Assembly (NCBI GenBank): GCA_003133225.1
Contig: PKWL01000138.1
Coordinates: 1-52,260 of the forward strand
Direction: 5' to 3'
DNA length: 52,260 nt
Source of the DNA: Janthinobacterium sp.
GTDB lineage: Bacteria; Pseudomonadota; Gammaproteobacteria; Burkholderiales; Burkholderiaceae_D
Shown here piece by piece: positions 48,498 through 52,260 of this stretch (its first letter is position 1; every line of letters begins with the position of its first letter). The notes under the pieces were generated by a model. It was not told the origin of the DNA, made no database searches, and saw nothing but the letters and a program-made list of their open reading frames with translations. The position numbers were made by a program, and so were the translations under genes.

Positions 48498-48587
48498 GAT
48501 TTTTGAATCCTTGAACACTGAGGCATAAAACGCAACAGCCATTTCAGCTTGTTCATCAAACCACGAACATGGGGTAATTTTTTGGAA
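48498..48587 (-). pseudogene. Remnant of a PhnB-like VOC gene (N-terminal part)
   Basis: The minus-strand frame encodes FQKITPCSWFDEQAEMAVAFYASVFKDSKI. In pieces, QKITPCSWFDEQAEMAV and FYASVFKDSKI are the start of PhnB/3-dmu-9-like VOC proteins (usual form MQKITPCLWFD...AVNFYVSVFKDSK). The expected initiating Met is replaced by Phe and the similarity stops after about 30 residues. The frame then runs on into the DUF4336-like gene by chance. I infer a deletion that removed the rest of a VOC gene. Confidence 0.65.
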
Positions 48588-48661
48588 CGATTTGCCTAAC
48601 GGTTTTCCTTGCAGAAAACGGAGCAAAAAAAAGAAAACCGGCTTGCGCCGCTCGCCTCACC

Positions 48662-49018
48662 TTACTGAGCCGTACCCGGATCCATGGCTTCGGAAAATGC
48701 AATGCTGTTGCCGTCCGGGTCTTTGATCATCACGACCTTTACCTTCGCGCTGTTCATCTGTGGCCCGGGATCGATGCCGAGCTTGTCAAGTTCCGCGATT
48801 TGTTCGGCCAGATTGCTTACGGCGAGAGTCACTGAACTCGAGCCTGCGCGCCCTTTGCTTTGATAGACCTGTAACCACCCGCCCCGTTCGAATTTCCACT
48901 CGGCCACTTCAGGCACGGGCATGGCGTCTGCCGCTCGGCCCAACAACCTTTCGTACCATGGAACGGATGACGTCAAGTTGCTGACGGCGACGCTGGCGAG
49001 AGCATTTTTGATTGGCAC
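48662..49018 (-). CDS. VOC-family (glyoxalase/dioxygenase-like) protein
   Basis: 118 residues from GTG 49018, with AGGGA 7 bp upstream; an in-frame GTG 27 bases earlier is an alternative. KNALASVAVSNLTSSVPWYERLLG is the first beta-alpha-beta unit, VAEWKFERGGWLQVYQ carries a possible metal-ligand Glu, and MIKDPDGNSIAFSE is the typical C-terminal motif. Vicinal-oxygen-chelate proteins include glyoxalases, antibiotic-binding and ring-opening enzymes; the substrate is unknown. A remnant of a different VOC gene lies just downstream. Confidence 0.85.
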   Translation of the reverse strand: MPIKNALASVAVSNLTSSVPWYERLLGRAADAMPVPEVAEWKFERGGWLQVYQSKGRAGSSSVTLAVSNLAEQIAELDKLGIDPGPQMNSAKVKVVMIKDPDGNSIAFSEAMDPGTAQ

Positions 49019-49346
49019 GATCGTATCCCTGCTTTTTTTAAACACAAGCCGCTTGCCTGGGCTGCTGCCACCGGACGCACTGCGCCTTTACCCGATGCTC
49101 GCTCGCAGCACCATCAACACCCCCATCTTCGGCCCAATACACCGCCAAGTTTTGATTTTTCTCAGGATGGCGGCCTTCTCAAACGAGCTCACGACCAATC
49201 AGAGGATGACCTCGTTGCCGTGCTATGCGAGAATTTCGACACTCTCGTGAGAGGGCGCGGGAAGCGGCAAACGGCAAACTGAACGATTCATGCTTGCGTC
49301 ATTGCCTGACCGTGCACGCTGCAGCAAGCCATGAACCCATGGACAG

Positions 49347-49934
49347 CTAGCGAATGCGCGTAGCGAGGAATTCACCGTTTCCAAGCGGAACCAGACAAGT
49401 TGCGAACTTAGCATCGTCTTTGACCATGGCGACAAAGGGCGCCATTTGCTCAGGATGGGATGTGGCGTTATCGACGATTAGCAGGCCTCCTGGCCGCAGT
49501 ACTCGCTTGACGTCAGGCCACCAGCGACCATACTGCGCACGCTCGGAGTCAAGGAAGATCATGTCAAAAGCCGCCTCATGCTGACGCGACAGCACCTGAG
49601 CCGCATCGTCTTGCAGCAGAACGATCCACGGCGCCAATCCTGAGAGCGCGAAGTTTTTTGCCGCCAATTCAACTTTGAAATTGGATAGCTCAACGGTTGT
49701 CACTGTGCCGCCGACGGCGCGCGCCGCGTGCGCCAGCCACAATGTGGAATAGCCGTTTGAGGTGCCGATTTCGAGGATGCTTCGTGCCCCTGTTGCGCGC
49801 ACCAGCACAGCTAGGAACTCTCCGGTATCGCGCGTGATATTTAACATGCGATGCGCCCGATCGGCAATCGACTTGTCGTTCGCGACCCCATACTCCTCTA
49901 GCTCGCCTAACAGGCGTTCGAGCAATTTATCCAT
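49347..49934 (-). CDS. SAM-dependent O-methyltransferase
   Basis: 195 residues from ATG 49934, preceded by AGGAGACC. The Rossmann SAM-binding motif ILEIGTSNGYSTLWLA, acidic TTVELSNFKVELA, DMIFLDSERAQYGRWW and RPGGLLIVDNATSHPEQ match the class I O-methyltransferase family 3. It transfers a methyl group from S-adenosylmethionine, often to catechol-like or similar hydroxyl groups. It leads the minus-strand run of small enzymes, though with about 330 bp before the VOC gene, so it may be separate. Confidence 0.85.
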   Translation of the reverse strand: MDKLLERLLGELEEYGVANDKSIADRAHRMLNITRDTGEFLAVLVRATGARSILEIGTSNGYSTLWLAHAARAVGGTVTTVELSNFKVELAAKNFALSGLAPWIVLLQDDAAQVLSRQHEAAFDMIFLDSERAQYGRWWPDVKRVLRPGGLLIVDNATSHPEQMAPFVAMVKDDAKFATCLVPLGNGEFLATRIR

Positions 49935-50423
49935 GGCCGGTCTCCTAACGCACTTCAATTAACATAAACATAGCACGGCGCGCAACAGTTGCAACAACAG
50001 TCTCTCGTGTTTTTGGGCCGCCAAACTGACGCGGGCAGCGGGCGCCCCAGGTCCAGCATGGGCGCGGATGGGTGGCAAAGCCCGTCGCTCAAGCCTGCGC
50101 CGCCGATTAGGCGAAGGCGACATCGGCCCGGCTGGCGAGGATCATGTGCAAAATACCATGCCGTGTTGTGCGCTTAAAATCGAGCCAGGACAACGCCGTT
50201 GGCAAACAACGCCCACCCGACGTCACTGTCGACTAAATTTTGCAGCCAGCGCGCCGCTCGCGCAATTGACAAAGCCGACGAAGCATCGGATCGATGACAA
50301 CGCAAAGGCCATTTACTTAACCTCTATTTTGTGTTGATTATAGCTATTTAATTCGTTTTATGGATTTATAGCCGCCCTCTATACTAAGACTGATTGGGAT
50401 CTTTCCCTCACGCCAGGCGACAC
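49935..50423. other. Divergent intergenic region
   Basis: About 489 bp between the O-methyltransferase and the YeiH-type gene. The A+T-rich part (50310-50395) likely holds the YeiH promoter, with a possible -35 of TTGATT (50334-50339). A short G+C-rich part at 49990-50250 has no recognisable gene. Confidence 0.35.
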
Positions 50424-51524
50424 ATGAGCAAGCTCGACTTCACCATCTTCGCCCTCCCCGCCGCTGGTGAGCGCTTAGCCACTCATGGGGCGCGCCTGCG
50501 CCTGCTACCTGGCTTGGCGCTCAGCGTTGCGCTCGCGTTGAGCGCCATTGCGCTGGGCAAGCTGCCGTGGCCGCAAGCCCACGGCATGAGTGCACTGACG
50601 GTGGCGATCGCGCTCGGCATGGTACTGGGCAATACGGTATTTGCCCGCTTGGCGCCATTTTTCGGTGCCGGCGCGATCTTCTCCAAACACACTGTGTTGC
50701 GCCTTGGCGTCATTTTGTATGGCGTGCGCCTCACTTTCCAGGATATCGGCCAAGTCGGCATGGCCGGCGTCGCCATCGACGCACTGGTATTGACCTCGAC
50801 TTTTGGTCTTGCCGTAGTGCTGGGCACCCGGCTTTTCAAACTCGACCGCGACATGGCCATATTGATCGGCGTCGGCAGCGCCATTTGTGGCGCGGCGGCC
50901 GTGATGGCCGCCCAACCAGTCGTGCGTGCCAAGACCGAGCAGCTCACGGTCGCGCTGTCGACCGTTGTCATCTTTGGCACGGTCGCCACCTTCTTGTACC
51001 CGTTGCTCTACGGTTTGAGCCTGCGCTGGCACATGCTGGCAACGTCGCCGACGCATTTCGGCATTTATATTGGCTCGACGATCCATGAAGTGGCGCAAGT
51101 GGTGGCGGCAGCAAGGTCGATTAACGAAAATGCGGCCAATGCCGCGGTGATTGCCAAGATGGTGCGGGTGATGATGCTGGCGCCTTTCCTCGTCCTGCTC
51201 TCGGCCTACCTGCGGCGGCCGGACGCCACTGGCGCGACACCGGGGTTGACGCCGCAGCAGGCGATGCCGTGGTTTGCATTTGCCTTCATCGGCGTGGTCG
51301 GGCTCAATTCGTTCGCTATTTTTCCACCTGGGATGGTCGCCGATGCAATCGAGCTCGACACGCTGTTGCTGGCGACGGCGATGGCCTCGCTCGGCCTGAC
51401 CACCCAAATCTCGTCGCTGCGGCGCGCTGGACTAAAACCGATGCTCCTGGCAACGCTGCTGTTCGTCTGGCTCATCATGGGCGGCGCGGCCATCAACGGC
51501 GCGCTCGACGCCATGCTGGGATAG
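50424..51524 (+). CDS. YeiH-family putative sulfate/organosulfur exporter
   Basis: 366 residues from ATG 50424. About ten hydrophobic helices; family signatures include LPGLALSVALALSAIALG, IALGMVLGNT, KHTVLRLGVILYGVRLTFQDI, GVGSAICGAAAVMAAQPVVRA, and STIHEVAQVVAAA. These match the YeiH/UPF0324 family, proposed to move sulfate or sulfonate-type solutes. Its usual regulator is a YeiE-like LysR protein; one is encoded at 38321, not next to it. A minus-strand small-RNA-like element follows. Confidence 0.85.
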   Translation: MSKLDFTIFALPAAGERLATHGARLRLLPGLALSVALALSAIALGKLPWPQAHGMSALTVAIALGMVLGNTVFARLAPFFGAGAIFSKHTVLRLGVILYGVRLTFQDIGQVGMAGVAIDALVLTSTFGLAVVLGTRLFKLDRDMAILIGVGSAICGAAAVMAAQPVVRAKTEQLTVALSTVVIFGTVATFLYPLLYGLSLRWHMLATSPTHFGIYIGSTIHEVAQVVAAARSINENAANAAVIAKMVRVMMLAPFLVLLSAYLRRPDATGATPGLTPQQAMPWFAFAFIGVVGLNSFAIFPPGMVADAIELDTLLLATAMASLGLTTQISSLRRAGLKPMLLATLLFVWLIMGGAAINGALDAMLG

Positions 51525-51592
51525 AAACCGGCCAATGTTTTTTTGGCGCCCGTTGGCCCATGATCCCGGTGTCGTTGCGCGCGCAAACGCCC

Positions 51593-51704
51593 AAAAAAAA
51601 CCCGCGTGCTGTTAACAAGCACCGCGGGCTAAATCCAATTCTTGCGAGATTGGAGGAGACGTAATGACTATACTGCGGCGCAGCATCGCGCGCTAGCGCG
51701 CTTA
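51593..51704 (-). ncRNA. Putative small RNA with CU-rich anti-Shine-Dalgarno motif (copy 2)
   Basis: On the minus strand: a 5' hairpin GCGCGCTAGCGCGC, then a GC-rich stem, GUCUCCUCCAA (pairs with ribosome binding sites), AAGAAUUGGAUUUAGC, and an intrinsic terminator (CCCGCGGTGCT...AGCACGCGGG then eight T, ending near 51593). The ~30-bp core (minus strand) is the same as in the element at 7634-7729. The predicted length is about 112 nt. A well-placed promoter lies at 51711-51739. The alternative is a plus-strand element with GGAGGAG in front of ATG 51663, which would code for only ten residues. Confidence 0.5.
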
Positions 51705-51710
51705 CAGACA

Positions 51711-51739
51711 ATTACACAGAAATGCTTGATAGAAAGCAA
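51711..51739 (-). promoter_or_regulatory. Sigma-70-like promoter of the putative small RNA
   Basis: On the minus strand TTGCTT (51734-51739) and TGTAAT (51711-51716) are separated by exactly 17 bp. A start about seven bases beyond the -10 box would place the transcript's 5' end at the GCGCGC hairpin. Confidence 0.5.
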
Positions 51740-52117
51740 GGAAAGAGCGATGAGCGGGGCGAACGTACAGCGAAGAGGCGGCAAGCGGCCAGCGGCCGGC
51801 TGGGCGGCATCAATGTCGTTTATTTCCGGCAGCCCTGGCTATGCAGTTGGGGGCCCCGCACCGGCAAGGCCCAGGCAGATACGGGAGCGGGAACGCGTGC
51901 GTGCCCATGTGCCAAAGAATATCGGCCTCATTTAGTCATGCCGGACGGCGCGCAGAAAGTGGACGCGTTTCAACGCATTCGTCTTACGAACGATGCAATG
52001 GAGTGCATTTGAACGCCCATTCGAGTCGTGTAAACAGATGCTTTTTACAAAATCTTGGACAACCGTGGTGCTCAGGTACGCTACTATGGTGGCTCCTTGT
52101 CTAAATAGGAATTGCAC

Positions 52118-52260
52118 ATGGTTTCCAATAAGACGGTCTGGCTTATCACAGGTTGCTCGACTGGTTTCGGGCGTGAACTGGCCCGCCTGTTGCTTCGGCG
52201 CGGATACAAGGTGGTGGTAACTGCACGCAACCTCGCCACACTAGGAGTCTGTCGGAGTCA
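52118..52260 (+). CDS. Short-chain dehydrogenase, truncated by an IS end
   Basis: Starts at ATG 52118 with AGGA 7 bp upstream. The visible 48 codons encode the N-terminal nucleotide-binding part: TVWLITGCSTGFGRELARLLL (TGxxxGxG motif) and YKVVVTARNLATL, typical of SDR enzymes. From 52244 the frame enters the IS terminal repeat (GVCRSQ), where family members would continue ARNPATLADL. The gene is therefore interrupted and probably non-functional, unless the copy seen here is an assembly artefact. Confidence 0.75.
   Translation, partial: MVSNKTVWLITGCSTGFGRELARLLLRRGYKVVVTARNLATLGVCRS
52244..52260. repeat. IS terminal inverted repeat (right edge of window)
   Basis: GGAGTCTGTCGGAGTCA begins right after CTA. 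It matches the reverse complement of window bases 1-14 at 12 of 14 positions. It interrupts the SDR gene and probably marks the start of an insertion sequence that continues outside the window. Confidence 0.55.

Noticed and set aside
50505..51407. 300-residue antisense frame opposite the YeiH-type gene
   Set aside because: Histidine/arginine-rich translation without a domain, lying inside a clearly coding gene on the other strand.
1..52260. CRISPR arrays, tRNA or rRNA genes
   Set aside because: No regularly spaced repeats and no tRNA-like or rRNA sequence were seen on either strand.

Overview
The window (about 52 kb, moderately high G+C, beta-proteobacterial codon use) looks like chromosomal or large-replicon DNA of a member of the Burkholderiales. 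Oxalobacteraceae (Janthinobacterium/Massilia/Herminiimonas-like) is my best guess, from the overall style of the proteins. This is a judgement by eye, not a database result. Both edges of the window carry the end of what looks like the same insertion-sequence terminal repeat (GGAGYCTGTCGGA). They appear to cut a gene on the left and a short-chain dehydrogenase on the right, so the window may be a whole contig that stops at two IS copies. No transposase, tRNA, rRNA or CRISPR array was seen inside.

Layout. 0-1.2 kb: a cassette of small, tightly coupled, mostly membrane proteins of unknown function, truncated at its 5' end. 1.3-3.2 kb: a hybrid PAS sensor kinase whose second receiver domain is cut short. 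3.4-6.6 kb: a copper module (cueR, copA, copZ) with two CueR-type promoters in the copA/copZ interval. 6.6-8.8 kb: a gene-poor stretch with several intrinsic terminators, all usable on the minus strand, and one copy of a putative small-RNA element. 8.8-11.4 kb: an orphan TolA-like protein and a monofunctional catalase. 11.7-15.9 kb: a four-gene overlapping operon (ABC ATPase, FtsX/MacB-type permease, LolA-like periplasmic protein, outer-membrane barrel) that looks like an envelope transport system. 17-19.5 kb: a large lipoprotein and a convergent secreted barrel-like protein. 19.5-22 kb: gene-poor. 22-25 kb: an alcohol dehydrogenase/nitroreductase pair and a CzcE-like metal protein. 25-28.9 kb: a reverse-transsulfuration pair (cystathionine beta-synthase and a gamma-lyase/synthase) and a DsbA-like oxidoreductase.

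29.2-33.1 kb: a FIST sensor protein coupled to a triple-PAS GGDEF-EAL protein. 33.1-38.1 kb: an EmrAB plus outer-membrane factor drug-efflux operon with a divergent MarR regulator and palindromic candidate operators. 38.3-41.3 kb: a YeiE-like LysR regulator, a small DUF1232 membrane protein and proline dehydrogenase. 41.6-46.4 kb: a PAS/GAF HD-GYP phosphodiesterase divergent from a methyl-accepting chemotaxis protein with a periplasmic CXXCH haem-c motif. 46.6-50 kb: a minus-strand run of small enzymes (YciI-like, RibD/DHFR-like, DUF4336-like, VOC, O-methyltransferase) and a VOC gene remnant. 50.4-51.5 kb: a YeiH-type transporter. 51.6-51.7 kb: the second copy of the small-RNA element, with a good promoter and terminator. 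52.1 kb: the broken SDR gene.

Taken together the region is accessory-like: metal and oxidant defence (copper, CzcE, catalase, nitroreductase, efflux), c-di-GMP and chemotaxis signalling that could sense redox state, and envelope transport. Fragments and IS ends point to repeated rearrangement.
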